Shown: positions 27,903 through 38,200 of the stretch, piece after piece | How the letters are laid out: every line of letters begins with the position of its first letter | Numbering within the stretch: position 1 is the first letter of the stretch | DNA from: G963675935 sp963823895 | Lineage (GTDB): Bacteria; Planctomycetota; Planctomycetia; Pirellulales; Thermoguttaceae | Length of the DNA: 64,000 bases | Assembly (NCBI GenBank): GCA_963823895.1 | Contig: CAWGNG010000038.1 | Span: 1-64,000 of the forward strand | Direction of reading: 5' to 3' | The notes under the pieces: generated by a model | The model's database searches: none | Told to the model about the DNA's origin: nothing | What the model saw: the letters and a program-made list of their open reading frames with translations, nothing else | Translations under genes and position numbers: made by a program

Positions 27903-28823
27903 ATGAAAAGCGAACGACGCCACGAGTTGCAACATAACGAATTGGCCGAATGGCTCTTTAAGACCGGCGAACAGATCAAGCCGCATCAGAACCTCATCAT
28001 GGCCGCCGTGGTGGCGATCGCCGTGACCATCATCGGCTACACCTGGTGGACGCGTCATGCCGCCAGCCGCATCAACCAGGGTTGGACCGAATTGGACAGG
28101 GCCATGGACGCCGGCAGCCCCGATCTGTTCGGCGCGATCGCCGACGAGTATCCCGACACAGTCGTCGGCCAAACCGCCGCCGTCTTGCTCGGCAACCTGC
28201 GTCTGTCCGCCGCGTGCAATCAGCGGTTTGCCAGCGCAACCCTTGCTCAAAGGGAACTGAAGGCCGCCCAGGACTCCTACGCGAAAGTCCTGGAGGACAA
28301 CATCTCCGAGGCCTTGCGCGAACGGGCGACCTACGGCATGGCGCGAGTCAGGGAGACCGACGGTAAGATCGATGCCGCCAAGCAACTCTACAGCGAGATG
28401 GTCAGCCAGTGGCCCAACGGCGCCTTTACCGCGGCGGCAAAACAGCGGCTGGCCGATTTCAAAGACCCGGAAACCAAGCTGATGTTCGCCAGCCTTCACA
28501 AGTACGAGCCAAAGGGAGAATTCTCCGAGGAACCCGGCTCGCTGGCGACGCCGCCCAGCGCCCCGCCGGTCTTCAACGTGCCGCAAGAGCCGCCGGTCGG
28601 CAACGCGCCTGACGACGTCCGCAAGGGTGTGAACGAGACGTCGGAACATCCCTTCTCCGACGCTTTAGGCAGAGGTTTTCAGGAGCCGTCGACTCCCCGC
28701 AACGGACCAGACACTCTCGGCAACGCTCCCGTCGCCGAGCCCGGAAAGAAACCGCCCGCCGCTCCGGCCGACGAGAAATCCGCCGACAAGAAGAAACCAG
28801 ACGCCCCGTCAAAGAAGCCTTAG
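27903..28823 (+). CDS. YfgM-like TPR membrane protein
   Basis: The product is 306 aa. The order is a cytoplasmic N-terminus (RRHELQHNELAEWLFKTGEQ), one TM helix (LIMAAVVAIAVTIIGYTWW) and a TPR-like helical domain to about residue 200, including the pair AQDSYAKVLED and ERATYGMARVRE. A Pro/Lys/Glu-rich tail ends DKKKPDAPSKKP. The architecture resembles YfgM/TPR_21 proteins that sit at the Sec translocon periplasmic side; the role here is inferred. The rluD-type gene follows after 29 bp and is probably co-transcribed. A good promoter lies upstream. Confidence 0.7.
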   Translation: MKSERRHELQHNELAEWLFKTGEQIKPHQNLIMAAVVAIAVTIIGYTWWTRHAASRINQGWTELDRAMDAGSPDLFGAIADEYPDTVVGQTAAVLLGNLRLSAACNQRFASATLAQRELKAAQDSYAKVLEDNISEALRERATYGMARVRETDGKIDAAKQLYSEMVSQWPNGAFTAAAKQRLADFKDPETKLMFASLHKYEPKGEFSEEPGSLATPPSAPPVFNVPQEPPVGNAPDDVRKGVNETSEHPFSDALGRGFQEPSTPRNGPDTLGNAPVAEPGKKPPAAPADEKSADKKKPDAPSKKP

Positions 28824-28852
28824 CGACCGCCGAGAATCGCGACGTACCCTCG

Positions 28853-29839
28853 ATGTCCCTTTCTTCCGAGCCGGTTGAGTTGAGCGTCACGGCCGCCGAA
28901 ACGGGCTGCCGGCTCGACGCCTTTCTGGCCGCCCATTTTCCCGACTACAGCCGCGTCCACTTGCGGCGGGTCATCATGGCCGGCGGGGTAAAAATCGACG
29001 GCCGCGGCGGCAAGCCGGCGTATCGGCTCAAGCCCGAGCAGTGCGTCTCGATTTGCCTGCCCGAGTTGCCCCGCCAGAGTCCGCGGCCCGAGAACATCCC
29101 GCTGGAAATCCTCTTCCAGGACGAACACGTCGTGGTGGTGAACAAGCCGCCGGGCATGGTGGTCCATCCCGCCCGCGGCCACTGGTCCGGCACATTGGCC
29201 AGCGCCCTGCAATTCCACTTCGGCCCCACGCTGAGCGTCGCCGGCGGGCTCAGTCGCCCCGGCATCGTCCACCGCCTCGACCGCGACACCAGCGGCGCGA
29301 TCCTCGTCGCCCGCAGCGATCTGGCCCACGCCAGACTCTCGAAGCAGTTCGCATCGCGTTCGATCGAGAAGGAGTATTTCGCGTTGGTCTCTGGCAGCCC
29401 GCCTTACGACCACGACATCATCGACTGCCCCATCGGTTTCCATCCCCACGTCCGCGAGAAGATGGCCATCCGCCACGACGGCGTCCAAAGCCGTGCGGCG
29501 CAGACGTTCTACGAAACTCTGGAGCGATTCGACGGCTTTTCGGCGGTCAGCGCGAAGCCGAAAACGGGCCGCACCCATCAAATCCGCGTCCACCTGAACC
29601 ACATCGGCTGTCCGGTGCTCTGCGATCGTCAATACGGCGGCCGCAGTCAGATCACCCGCGGCGAAATCCGCCGCGATCCCGCCGACGAGCTAATTCTCCT
29701 CGATCGCCAAGCCCTGCACGCCCGCCGTCTGCGTTTTCTGCATCCGGTCAGCGGCGAGGTGATCGAAGTCTCCGCCCCGCTCCCCGCCGACATCGCCGCC
29801 GTGCTCGCCGAGTTGCGCAAGTATCGCGCCGTGAAATGA
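28853..29839 (+). CDS. rluD: RluD-family 23S rRNA pseudouridine synthase
   Basis: The product is 328 aa. The N-terminal S4 RNA-binding domain covers residues ~18-65 (GCRLDAFLAAHFPDYSRVHL). The catalytic domain carries VVVNKPPGMVVHP and the signature HRLDRDTSG with catalytic D143, then GRTHQIRVHLNHIGCPVLCD. The family isomerises uridines in helix 69 (RluD) or other 23S sites; which site is targeted here cannot be told from sequence. It lies 29 bp after the TPR gene and has a typical family length. Confidence 0.85.
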   Translation: MSLSSEPVELSVTAAETGCRLDAFLAAHFPDYSRVHLRRVIMAGGVKIDGRGGKPAYRLKPEQCVSICLPELPRQSPRPENIPLEILFQDEHVVVVNKPPGMVVHPARGHWSGTLASALQFHFGPTLSVAGGLSRPGIVHRLDRDTSGAILVARSDLAHARLSKQFASRSIEKEYFALVSGSPPYDHDIIDCPIGFHPHVREKMAIRHDGVQSRAAQTFYETLERFDGFSAVSAKPKTGRTHQIRVHLNHIGCPVLCDRQYGGRSQITRGEIRRDPADELILLDRQALHARRLRFLHPVSGEVIEVSAPLPADIAAVLAELRKYRAVK

Positions 29840-29973
29840 CACTCTCCCCTCGCCCGTTCGCGGGAAAGGGCCCCGGGGGTGAGGGCGGCACGTGGGCGGG
29901 GACGATGGCTTCTGACGCCAACCAACGATGGCCCAATAAGCGCACTGTCTGCTTCTCCTTCCCCCCTTTTTTT

Positions 29974-32295
29974 CTATCCTTCAGAATGCGTCTCAAGAAT
30001 GGGCACGACAACCTGAACGAGGGCGCCAGAACCCGGCTTGCTCTCGATGGTGAGCCGACCGCCAAGGAGTCGCACTCGCTGTCGAATGCCCTCCACACCG
30101 AAGTGCCCCTTCCCAACCGCGTCTTGGTCGAACCCAATTCCCCAGTCCCGAACTTCCAATTGAACGTGCTCTCCCTCCTGAGTGACGGTGACCGTCACCT
30201 TCTGGCTCTTGCTGTGCTTGCAGGCATTTGTCAACGCCTCTTGGACAATTCGGTAAAGGGCATTTTCCAGGATCGGCGGCAATCTGCCGAACTGCACGCT
30301 GATGTGATATTCGATCTTTGGGCCTGCACTTAGCCGTTGTTCGTGAACCAGATGTGAAATCGCCGTCTCAAGCCCGCTCTTGTCGATGACGGGATGGCGA
30401 ACTTCGCTGATTAGCCGCCGTGACTCCGAGTGCGCCTGACGAACCAACTCCACAGCCGTCTCGTACGCTGTCTTCGCCTTAGCGGGGGAGTTCTCTCTTA
30501 GCGTATCGTGGGCTTGAAACCGCATCATCGCCGCGGCAAGATACTGGGCGAGTCCGTCGTGAATCTCGTAGGATATCGTCTGCCGTTCGTGGTCGCTGGC
30601 CTGGAGCATTCTCCAAAGCGACTGCCGCTCCCGCTCCAGAGCGTCTCGGGTCTGCTTGCGTTCTGTAATGTCCCGACACAGCGAGACGATGCGCTGGCCT
30701 TCCTTGGTGGTGATGACGTTCGCGTTGATCTCAACGGGGGTAATCGTGCCATCAGGGCCGATATAATCAATCTCTAACTGTTGCACTCGCCCCGCTCGAA
30801 CACATTCCCCGACTGCTCGGGCGTTGCGAGCTTTGTCATAAGGCGCCGTCCACTCCACCACGCTATGACCCGTGATTTCAGCGAGATCGCGATGGCCGCT
30901 AATGCGGACGTACTCTTTGTTGGCATCCACCACTCGCCCTTCTGCGTCGAGAATCAAGTATCCGGTGTCGGTAGTTTCCACCAGTTGCCGGTACTTTGCC
31001 TCGCTTTCTGCAAGAGCCTCTTGGGCCTGCCTTCGTTCGGTGACATCACGGAAGATACCCATCGAACAGGGCCTTCCCTGGTAAATCAAGAACTTGCCGA
31101 TGATCTCCGCATAGAACACGCTCCCATCCTTGCGTAAGAACGGAAGGTCTTTCGGGGGAGTCTGATCGGTTTCCTTGATCGAACCAATGCGTTCCAAGGT
31201 GTATGGAAGTACCTCGGCGGGGTGAATGTCCTTGACTGACAGAGACAGCAACTCCGTCTTCGAGTAGCCGAGCATCCGGCAGATTGACGCATTGACCCTC
31301 ATAAACCGCTTTGTCTCACTGTCGGCGACAATAAGGCCGTCAACCATCCCGTCGTAGATGATTCTAAGCTCGTCGTGGCTCTGTCGAAGTTGTTTGTTCG
31401 CTTCTCGCAGTTCGGCGGTACGCTCCTTGACTCTTGCTTCAAGCTCGTTGTGAGCTTTCTTCAAGGCCTCTTCTGCCTGCTTCCGCTCACTGATGTCCAA
31501 TACCTGGCCGATCAAGTAGCTGAACCTCCCCTCCGTATCACAGATTAAAGTGGAGGTTACCTCGCCCCAAATAACTTGACCGCTCTTGTGGAGATACCGT
31601 TTTTCGAGACGCTGGATGGGAGCCACTGATTCCGCCGATTGACGAATTGCCGTGGAGCTTGCTTCACGATCCTCGGGGTGCGTGACGGACAGGACGGTCT
31701 GCCCGACTAGTTCAGGCTCGGAGTAGCCCAGGAAGTCGCAAAAGGCTCGGTTCACTTGAGTGAACCGGCCGTTCGGCGTCACCACCACCGCCCCAACCGA
31801 CGAATCTTGAAAGAGGCTGCGAAATTTCCGTTCGCTGTCCCGCAACGCCTCCTCGGCCCGTTTGCGATCCGTGATGTCCTGCCAGGATAAAACCGCACCG
31901 GTGATCGTTCCATGTTCGTCATGGACCGGTCCTGCCTGACAGAGAATCGGAATCCTCCTGCCGTCTGTCACCTGCAGCAGCCATTCTTCATTGCGAATCA
32001 CCTCGCCGGAGATGAGGGCACGGGCCAACGGCAGTTGCTCCACCTTCGCTGGCACGCCGTCGGGGAAGTATGCCTGGTAGTAACGGAAATGCTCCTCCCC
32101 TCGAATACCCTGCAACTCCTGCGGGGAAACAGCCAGCATTTGCTCGCCGTATCGGCTCGCCAGCCGAATTTTCGCATCCGGGGAATCGACGATGAGGAAT
32201 CCCTCGGGGAGGTTGTTGATGAGGACATCGAGGCTCTGTCGAAGTTCGGCCACTTCCTCAACAAGTTGCTGCTCGGTCTTATCCCGGTCGTTCAT
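29974..32295 (-). CDS. Multi-PAS sensor histidine kinase (HisKA_3/NarL-type)
   Basis: The product is 773 aa with no TM segment seen, so probably cytosolic. An N-terminal coiled coil leads into four PAS/PAC modules, recognisable by PAC tails such as YLIGQVLDISERKQAEE, GIFRDVTERRQAQEAL and SLCRDITERKQTRDAL. Next is a HisKA_3 dimerisation domain with phospho-acceptor H579 (RQTISYEIHDGLAQ), then HATPase_c with N box EALTNACKHSKSQ and G box DWGIGFD. It belongs to the family that phosphorylates LuxR/NarL-type regulators; no response regulator lies nearby, so it is an orphan in this window. A 63-codon ORF ends three bases before its start, suggesting coupling. Confidence 0.9.
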   Translation of the reverse strand: MNDRDKTEQQLVEEVAELRQSLDVLINNLPEGFLIVDSPDAKIRLASRYGEQMLAVSPQELQGIRGEEHFRYYQAYFPDGVPAKVEQLPLARALISGEVIRNEEWLLQVTDGRRIPILCQAGPVHDEHGTITGAVLSWQDITDRKRAEEALRDSERKFRSLFQDSSVGAVVVTPNGRFTQVNRAFCDFLGYSEPELVGQTVLSVTHPEDREASSTAIRQSAESVAPIQRLEKRYLHKSGQVIWGEVTSTLICDTEGRFSYLIGQVLDISERKQAEEALKKAHNELEARVKERTAELREANKQLRQSHDELRIIYDGMVDGLIVADSETKRFMRVNASICRMLGYSKTELLSLSVKDIHPAEVLPYTLERIGSIKETDQTPPKDLPFLRKDGSVFYAEIIGKFLIYQGRPCSMGIFRDVTERRQAQEALAESEAKYRQLVETTDTGYLILDAEGRVVDANKEYVRISGHRDLAEITGHSVVEWTAPYDKARNARAVGECVRAGRVQQLEIDYIGPDGTITPVEINANVITTKEGQRIVSLCRDITERKQTRDALERERQSLWRMLQASDHERQTISYEIHDGLAQYLAAAMMRFQAHDTLRENSPAKAKTAYETAVELVRQAHSESRRLISEVRHPVIDKSGLETAISHLVHEQRLSAGPKIEYHISVQFGRLPPILENALYRIVQEALTNACKHSKSQKVTVTVTQEGEHVQLEVRDWGIGFDQDAVGKGHFGVEGIRQRVRLLGGRLTIESKPGSGALVQVVVPILETHSEG

Positions 32296-32298
32296 AGT

Positions 32299-32490
32299 TC
32301 AGCCTTTCTGCCACTCCCATGCTGCTTTGCCCGCCTCACAAAGCAATTCACAATGATTGTAACCCTCTTCGCTAGCCATTAGTAGGAAGGCGATGTCCGG
32401 CCACATTTGGCGCTCTTTTGAGCGGAAATCGTCGTCGTAACCTGTTGCCTCCTTTTTGTTTAGAACGATCTCATCCAGATCACAATTCAT
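32299..32490 (-). CDS. Small ORF coupled to the histidine kinase
   Basis: The product is 63 aa from the ATG at 32490: MNCDLDEIVLNKKEATGYDD at the start and a C-terminal CELLCEAGKAAWEWQKG. I do not recognise the family. Three bases separate its stop from the kinase start, an arrangement typical of translational coupling, so it may be a small partner or leader of the kinase. The upstream frame is open further (to 32664), but that part is low-complexity and overlaps the divergent fba start. Confidence 0.45.
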   Translation of the reverse strand: MNCDLDEIVLNKKEATGYDDDFRSKERQMWPDIAFLLMASEEGYNHCELLCEAGKAAWEWQKG

Positions 32491-32650
32491 CGCATTTTGA
32501 GAAGGGTGTCGCGAAATCTCCAGCAAAAAAACCGGGGCGATTTCACGGCCCGCCATCCCGCCGCCGCCCTGGCACCCGCGGGGCCGGGCAGGTAAAATCC
32601 TAGGCTTCTTCGATCGACAACCGCGTCCGAGAAGGAGCCGGAGAAGTGCC

Positions 32651-33631
32651 ATGATCGTCACCACGAAGCAGTTGTTCGCCCATGCCTACGGCCGCTACGC
32701 CGTCGGGGCGTATAACATCAATAACCTCGAACAGACCGTGGGCCTGTTCCGCGGCAACCTGGGCAAATCGAAGTCGAACGACGAGCCCAGCAACGCGACC
32801 GTCAGCGCCCCGTTCATCCTGCAAATCTCCCGCGGCGCCCGCGAGTATTCCGACAAGCGGTTTCTCGAAGCGATGATCCGCACCGCCGATGAGATCTTTC
32901 CCGAGGTGATCTTCGCCGTCCATCTCGATCACGGCACCGAAGCGGTCTGCTACGACTGCATCGGCAGCGGCTTTTACAGTTCGGTGATGATCGACGCCTC
33001 GCACGAGGAGTTCGCCAAGAACGTCGAGATCACCCGCCGCGTCGCCGATCGCGCCCACGCCAAGGGGATCGTCGTCGAGGCCGAGCTGGGGCAGTTGGGC
33101 GGCGTCGAGGAGGACATCGTGGCCACGGTGCGGCTGACCGATCCGGACCAGGCCGCCGAGTTCGTCGAGAAGAGCGGCTGCGATTCGCTGGCGGTGGCCA
33201 TCGGCACCTCGCACGGCGCGTTCAAGTTCAGCGGCAAGCAAGGGCTGCACTTCGACGTGCTGGAGAAGATCCAAAAGGCCCTGCCGAAGAACTTCCCCCT
33301 GGTAATGCACGGATCGAGCAGCGTGCCGAAGGAATGGGTCGATCGCATCAACAACGCCGGCGGACAAATCAAGAGCGCGAGCGGCGTGGCCGAGGATCAA
33401 TACCTGCCCGGCGCGAAGCTGGGCGTCTGCAAGGTGAACATCGACACCGACGGCCGACTCGTCTGGTGCGCGATTCACCGCGAGATGTTCCGTGACAAGC
33501 CCGACAATTTCAACCTTCGTCCGCCCGGAAAGGTCTTCATGGCCGCGTATGCCGATTACATCGTTCACAAGAACAAGATGCTCGGCTCGTCCGGCCAATT
33601 GGAAGCCGTGCGGCAGACGATTCGGAAGTGA
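32651..33631 (+). CDS. fba: Class II fructose-bisphosphate aldolase
   Basis: The product is 326 aa. The class II signature is present: AVHLDHG (zinc-binding His region), VVEAELGQLGGVEED, then VAIGTSHGAFKF and LVMHGSSSVP. The enzyme reversibly splits fructose-1,6-bisphosphate into dihydroxyacetone phosphate and glyceraldehyde-3-phosphate with Zn2+. The ATG at 32651 follows GAAGGAGCCGGAGAAGTGCC, which contains a Shine-Dalgarno-like AAGGAG. The gene stands alone, divergent from the kinase operon. Dispersed repeats follow its stop. Confidence 0.9.
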   Translation: MIVTTKQLFAHAYGRYAVGAYNINNLEQTVGLFRGNLGKSKSNDEPSNATVSAPFILQISRGAREYSDKRFLEAMIRTADEIFPEVIFAVHLDHGTEAVCYDCIGSGFYSSVMIDASHEEFAKNVEITRRVADRAHAKGIVVEAELGQLGGVEEDIVATVRLTDPDQAAEFVEKSGCDSLAVAIGTSHGAFKFSGKQGLHFDVLEKIQKALPKNFPLVMHGSSSVPKEWVDRINNAGGQIKSASGVAEDQYLPGAKLGVCKVNIDTDGRLVWCAIHREMFRDKPDNFNLRPPGKVFMAAYADYIVHKNKMLGSSGQLEAVRQTIRK

Positions 33632-33651
33632 GAGTGGAACATTCAACTCGC

Positions 33652-33680
33652 TGGGGTGGCAGTTGCACTGCCGCCCCTGG
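33652..33680. repeat. Half GGCAGTTGCACTGCC repeat (family B)
   Basis: The single arm GGGGTGGCAGTTGCACTGCC lies about 22 bp after the fba stop. It matches the arms at 5159-5222 and 24958-25026. Confidence 0.75.
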
Positions 33681-33688
33681 ATTTTCCC

Positions 33689-33713
33689 GGTTCCCACGCG
33701 CCGCATGGGAACC
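33689..33713. repeat. GGTTCCCACGC palindrome (family C)
   Basis: GGTTCCCACGCG pairs with CGCATGGGAACC in an imperfect hairpin downstream of fba. It may double as a terminator for fba. Confidence 0.65.
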
Positions 33714-33771
33714 TTCTTCTTCCGTCACGGTGTCCGGGTCGCCCCGCTGACGCGGAGCGTCGCGGCAGTTG

Positions 33772-33796
33772 CGTTCCCACGCGGAGCGTGGGAACG
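33772..33796. repeat. CGTTCCCACGCGGAGCGTGGGAACG palindrome (family C)
   Basis: CGTTCCCACGC and GCGTGGGAACG are perfect 11-bp arms around GGA. The repeat sits between the convergent fba and lipoprotein genes. A variant is at 61771-61793. Confidence 0.85.
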
Positions 33797-33821
33797 AGCG
33801 GACCCGCGGAATCAGCGAAAA

Positions 33822-34712
33822 TCAACGCGAATTCGTGTTCCGGGCTGGCTTCTGTTCTTCCGATTTCACTTGTTCCGGCGTGAGGAACAGGCCGTCGTGC
33901 TGGATCTGCGAGAGGCGCACGATCAGCAGCCGCTGTTCGAGCCGGCCGTCGTTGCTGGTGAGAAAGTAGTAGCCCAGGCTGCCCGGCCGGTTCGGCAGAC
34001 TGCTGACGATTAACATGGCCCCGCAGCGGAGATCGGCGGCGATGGTCATGTCGTCATAAACTTCCTTGGGTCGGCTGCTTTCGAATCGCAGCACGCCCTG
34101 GTTGTCCAGATCCCACCGCTGTTTGGGTTGGTCGTGCTGCAATTCGGGCACGAGTTGCAACCGCGTCCGGCCGTCGGGCTGCGGAATCGCCTTCGCCGTG
34201 AAGACGCCCTGGGCCGAATGGTAAGTCTCGCCCGAGAGCTGATCGGAGCGGTGCAACAGCACGGTCAGTTCGGGATAGATGCTCGATGCCAGGATTTCGG
34301 CCGGCTGCCCGGCGCGAGTTTGCACGTGCCGGTGCATGACGCGCGGCTGGGCCTCCAGGTTGCTCAGCGCGACGCCTTCGACCCGGCCGGTCGGCGGCGG
34401 TTTGTCGCTCAGTTCCATCAGCTTCGACAATTGCACCGGCAATTGGCCGCTTACCACGCCGACGCGGAAGCCGTTCTGCGCCAGCCGTTCGCGCAGGTCC
34501 GGGGCGAATTGCTGCTCGTCGATCTGCTCCCACAGTTTTTCGTTCACCGCGGGATCGGCGAAGGGGAACCGCACAAAGAACATGTCCAACGCGACGCTGT
34601 TCGCCGACATCTGCGTGGGCAGCAGGGGCGATTTCCCCTCGGGCAAAGAGGTGCAGCCGGCCAGCGCCAAGAGCGGCAGCAGAACCGTAATCCGTCGCCG
34701 AGCGTAGAGCAT
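33822..34712 (-). CDS. Lipoprotein of unknown function
   Basis: The product is 296 aa from the ATG at 34712, which starts a clean lipoprotein signal peptide MLYARRRITVLLPLLALAGC (lipobox LALAGC, lipidated Cys at residue 20). The open frame extends upstream through repeat DNA and should not be included. The mature part is soluble, with no domain I recognise; a phrase DMFFVRFPFADPAVNEKLWE begins it and RLSQIQHDGLFLTPEQV lies near the end. It is probably anchored in a membrane leaflet facing the periplasm. It lies tail-to-tail with fba. Confidence 0.7.
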   Translation of the reverse strand: MLYARRRITVLLPLLALAGCTSLPEGKSPLLPTQMSANSVALDMFFVRFPFADPAVNEKLWEQIDEQQFAPDLRERLAQNGFRVGVVSGQLPVQLSKLMELSDKPPPTGRVEGVALSNLEAQPRVMHRHVQTRAGQPAEILASSIYPELTVLLHRSDQLSGETYHSAQGVFTAKAIPQPDGRTRLQLVPELQHDQPKQRWDLDNQGVLRFESSRPKEVYDDMTIAADLRCGAMLIVSSLPNRPGSLGYYFLTSNDGRLEQRLLIVRLSQIQHDGLFLTPEQVKSEEQKPARNTNSR

Positions 34713-34840
34713 GAAGACACGCCTGAGGACACGCCAAAAGACAAGAAAAGGGGCCGGTTCTCCCCCATTGGGCCGCGTAAGGTAGCCATCGCCGAGCGGC
34801 ACGTCAAGGCAAGCTGGGGAAGCGGCTCCTGCTCGTCCAC

Positions 34841-34893
34841 CCCCAAGGGGACAGTCCCATTTTCGTTGACACGAAAATCGGGACAGTCCCCGC
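34841..34893. repeat. GGGACAGTCCC palindromic repeat (family A), intergenic
   Basis: AAGGGGACAGTCCCATTTTC and GAAAATCGGGACAGTCCCC arms surround a GTTGACAC loop. It resembles the copies in rlmI and at 54236-54288. Confidence 0.85.
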
Positions 34894-35093
34894 CCAGCCG
34901 GCGTCTTCCAAAAGACGCCACTCCGCAGCGAATAACCGAATAGCAGCACCACCGCCGGGCATCCGCCGTAGCCGGACAACCCGAGCTTGGGGGTGCCGCC
35001 CCCGCGTAACCGTTCTTGACCCAGGCAGGCGGTGCGGATAAAGTGCCACAGTGGAACGGTTTGCGCCTACTGGTTCGCCAAAGGATAGATGAC

Positions 35094-35157
35094 GGGTGCC
35101 ACGGGTGGCTTGTCTACCCGTGTTTCCGGCACTGCTGGCAAGCCAGCAGTGGCACCC
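35094..35157. repeat. GGTGCCAC/GTGGCACC dispersed palindrome
   Basis: Outer arms GGGTGCCACGGG and CAGTGGCACCC enclose GGCACTGCTGGCAAGCCAGCAGTG-type pairing and an ACGGGTGGCTTGTCTACCCGT hairpin. It lies about 95 bp before the secA start. Confidence 0.7.
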
Positions 35158-35252
35158 AACGTGCCATTTGACGATTGGCGGACCCGTACCAGTTTCGGGC
35201 ATCCTACGCGGCTGCCGGTCGCCGCTTTGCAGATTGGGATAGACGCACAAAC

Positions 35253-38200
35253 ATGGAAGACTTTCTTACGCAACTTTGGGACGTTCTGGGGATGATCTTT
35301 GGCGGGATCGCCCGCTCGATCGAACGGGGGATCACCAGCCTGTTCGGTTCCTCAAACGCCCGCTTCATTAAGAAGCTCCAACCGCTGGTCGATTCGATCA
35401 ACGCGCTGGAGTCGAAGTACCAGGTGATGACCGACGCCGAACTGCGGGAGCAGACGGTCAAGTTTCGCAAACGGCTCGCTGCGGGCGAGACCCTGGAGGA
35501 CCTGCTGGTGGAGGCGTTCGCCGTCTGCCGCGAGGCCGGCCGCCGCGTGCTCGCGCTGCGCCACTACGACGTGCAGATGATGGGCGGCGTCATCCTCCAT
35601 CGCGGCAACATCGCCGAAATGGTCACCGGCGAAGGAAAAACGCTGGTGGCCACTTTGCCGGCGTATCTGAATGCCCTGGAGAGCAAGGGCGTTCACGTCG
35701 TGACGGTCAACGACTACCTTGCCCGCCGCGACATGGAATGGATGGGCCCGCTCTACATGTCGCTGGGGCTGACGGTCGGCGCGATCCAGAGCAACATGGA
35801 GACCGAGGATCGCCAGAAGGCCTACGCCTGCGACATTACGTACGGCACGAACAACGAGTTTGGCTTCGATTATCTCCGCGACAATATGCGTCCGGCCGCC
35901 CGCGGCGACAACCGCTACGACAAGTGGTATCAGCAGTCGCAAGGCCCGCTGCACTTCGCCATCATCGACGAAGTCGATAACATTCTGATCGACGAGGCGC
36001 GAACGCCGCTGATCATTTCCGGTCCGGCCCACGACAACGTGACCCGCTACTCCAAGGCCGACCGCATCGCGCGGCAATTGAAGAAGGGACCGCATTTCGA
36101 GGTCAACGAGAAGGAACACACGGCCCACCTGACGGACGAGGGCGTTCGCGCGGCCGAGCAACTGGCGGGCGTCGAGAGTTTCTACACCGCCGGCCACATG
36201 GAGTGGCCCCATCTGATCGACAACTCGCTAAAGGCCCATCACCTCTACAAGCGCGACGTCAATTACGTCGTCAACGGCGAGGAGGTGGTCATCGTCGATG
36301 AGTTCACCGGCCGCCTGATGCCCGGCCGCAACTGGAGCGACGGCCTGCACCAGGCCGTCGAGGCCAAGGAGGGCGTCCGCGTCAAGGAAGAGAATCAGAC
36401 GCTGGCCACGATCACGCTGCAAAACTTCTTCAAGCTCTACGACAAAATCTGCGGCATGACCGGCACGGCCATGACCGAGGCCGCGGAATTCTGGAAAATC
36501 TACAAGCTCGACGTCATCGCCGTTCCCACGAACAAGCCGCTCCACCGCGTCAACAATCCCGACGTGATCTACCGCAGCGAACACGAGAAATACGTCGCGA
36601 TTGCCGACGAAATCGAGCGGATGAACAAGTGGGACGTGCTGCTGAACGATAAGGGAGAAGAGTATCTCGGCAAGATCATCCACGAGACCGACGAGAACGT
36701 CGAGTTTCAGCCGCGCGGCAGCAAGGATCGCGAGAGCATCGCGAAGAGCAAAATCAAGGATATGGACCGCCGCGGGCGACCGATCCTCGTCGGCACCGTG
36801 TCGATCGAGCGAAGCGAACTGATCTCCGGCCTGCTGGAAAAACGCGGCATTCAGCACCAGGTTCTCAACGCCAAGCACCACCAGCGCGAGGCGGAGATCG
36901 TCGCGCAGGCGGGCCGCTTCGGCGCCGTGACCATCGCCACGAACATGGCCGGCCGTGGAACCGACATCATTCTCGGCGGCAATCCCGAGGCGATGGCCTG
37001 GGCGCAGCTTCAGGAGAAATATCCGACCCGGCTCGAAGTGCCGCAGGAAGAATGGGATACGCTGGTCCGCGAAATCGAGCAGCGCGAGCAGATGAAGGCC
37101 GAGGGGCGCGTGGTGGCGGGCATGGGCGGACTGCACATCGTCGGCACCGAACGCCACGAAGCCCGGCGGATCGACCTCCAGCTTCGCGGCCGTTGCGGCC
37201 GCCAGGGCGACCCCGGCAGCAGCCGCTTCTATCTGTCGCTGGAAGACGATCTGATGCGGATTTTCGCCGGCGAGTGGGTGAAAAACGTGCTCACTCGGCT
37301 GGGAATGAAGGAGGGCGAGGCGATCGAAAGCCGCATGGTCTCGCGCCGCATCGAGGGGCGCAGAAAAAGGTCGAGGAACGCAACTTCGAGGTACGCAAGA
37401 ACCTGCTCGAATACGACGAAGTGATGGACGAGCAGCGAAAGCGCGTCTACGGTTACCGCCAGAACATCCTCAACGGCGCCGACTGCAAGCAGTTGATCTT
37501 CGAGATGATCGACCAGCAGATCGAGCACTATCTCGACCAGTTCCTCGACAAAAACTACGGCGCGGAGACGTTTGCCGAGTGGGCGGGCAAGCTGCTGGCG
37601 GTCGAACTCGACGCTCGCGACTTCCGCGGCATGGACTTCGCTGCCGCCGAAACCCAGGCCCGCGATCAGGCCGAGCGGATGGCGGAAGGCCAGGTGCTGG
37701 AAGCCCTCGACGAAAACTTGCCGGCGGAAGAGGAGGCCTCGGAGTGGAACTGGGAGGCGTTAGCCAAGACGGTCAATACCCGTTGGCATCTGAGCCTGCG
37801 CGATCGCGACCTGAAGCAACTCGGGCGCGATCAGGTGGGCGATTTCTTGATCGAGCGGGCGAGAGCCGCTCTGCAGAAGATCGACTTCAGCGACGGCGCT
37901 CGATTCCTCCATCCCAGTTTCGGCGTCGAAACCGCCTGCAACTGGGTGCGGCACAAGTTCGGTATCGAGTTGGCGCCCGACCAAGTCGGCGAGTTGGAGC
38001 CGGCCGCGTTCAAGAAGCTGGTGCGCGAGAAGGCCGAGGCGGCCTACGAGGAGAAGGAGATCGCCTATCCGGTGATGGCCGGGCTGTATCACTTCACTAC
38101 CCGCGACAATACCGGCCACAAGCATTACGATCGAGACGCGTTGGCCCATTGGGCGTCGCAGCGGTTCCACGTGGAATTGAGCGTTGAGGATCTCAAGAAT

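Larger units (their letters stand above)
34713..35252. other. Divergent intergenic region rich in repeats
   Basis: No gene is seen between the lipoprotein (leftward) and secA (rightward). It contains a family A palindrome (34841-34893) and a hairpin-forming repeat at about 35094-35157 with GGCACTGCTGGC and GCCAGCAGTGGCACCC arms. Confidence 0.55.

Noticed and set aside
34713..34979. N-terminal extension of the lipoprotein up to 34979
   Set aside because: The extension covers a family A palindrome and lacks conservation features; the ATG at 34712 begins a textbook lipoprotein signal peptide.
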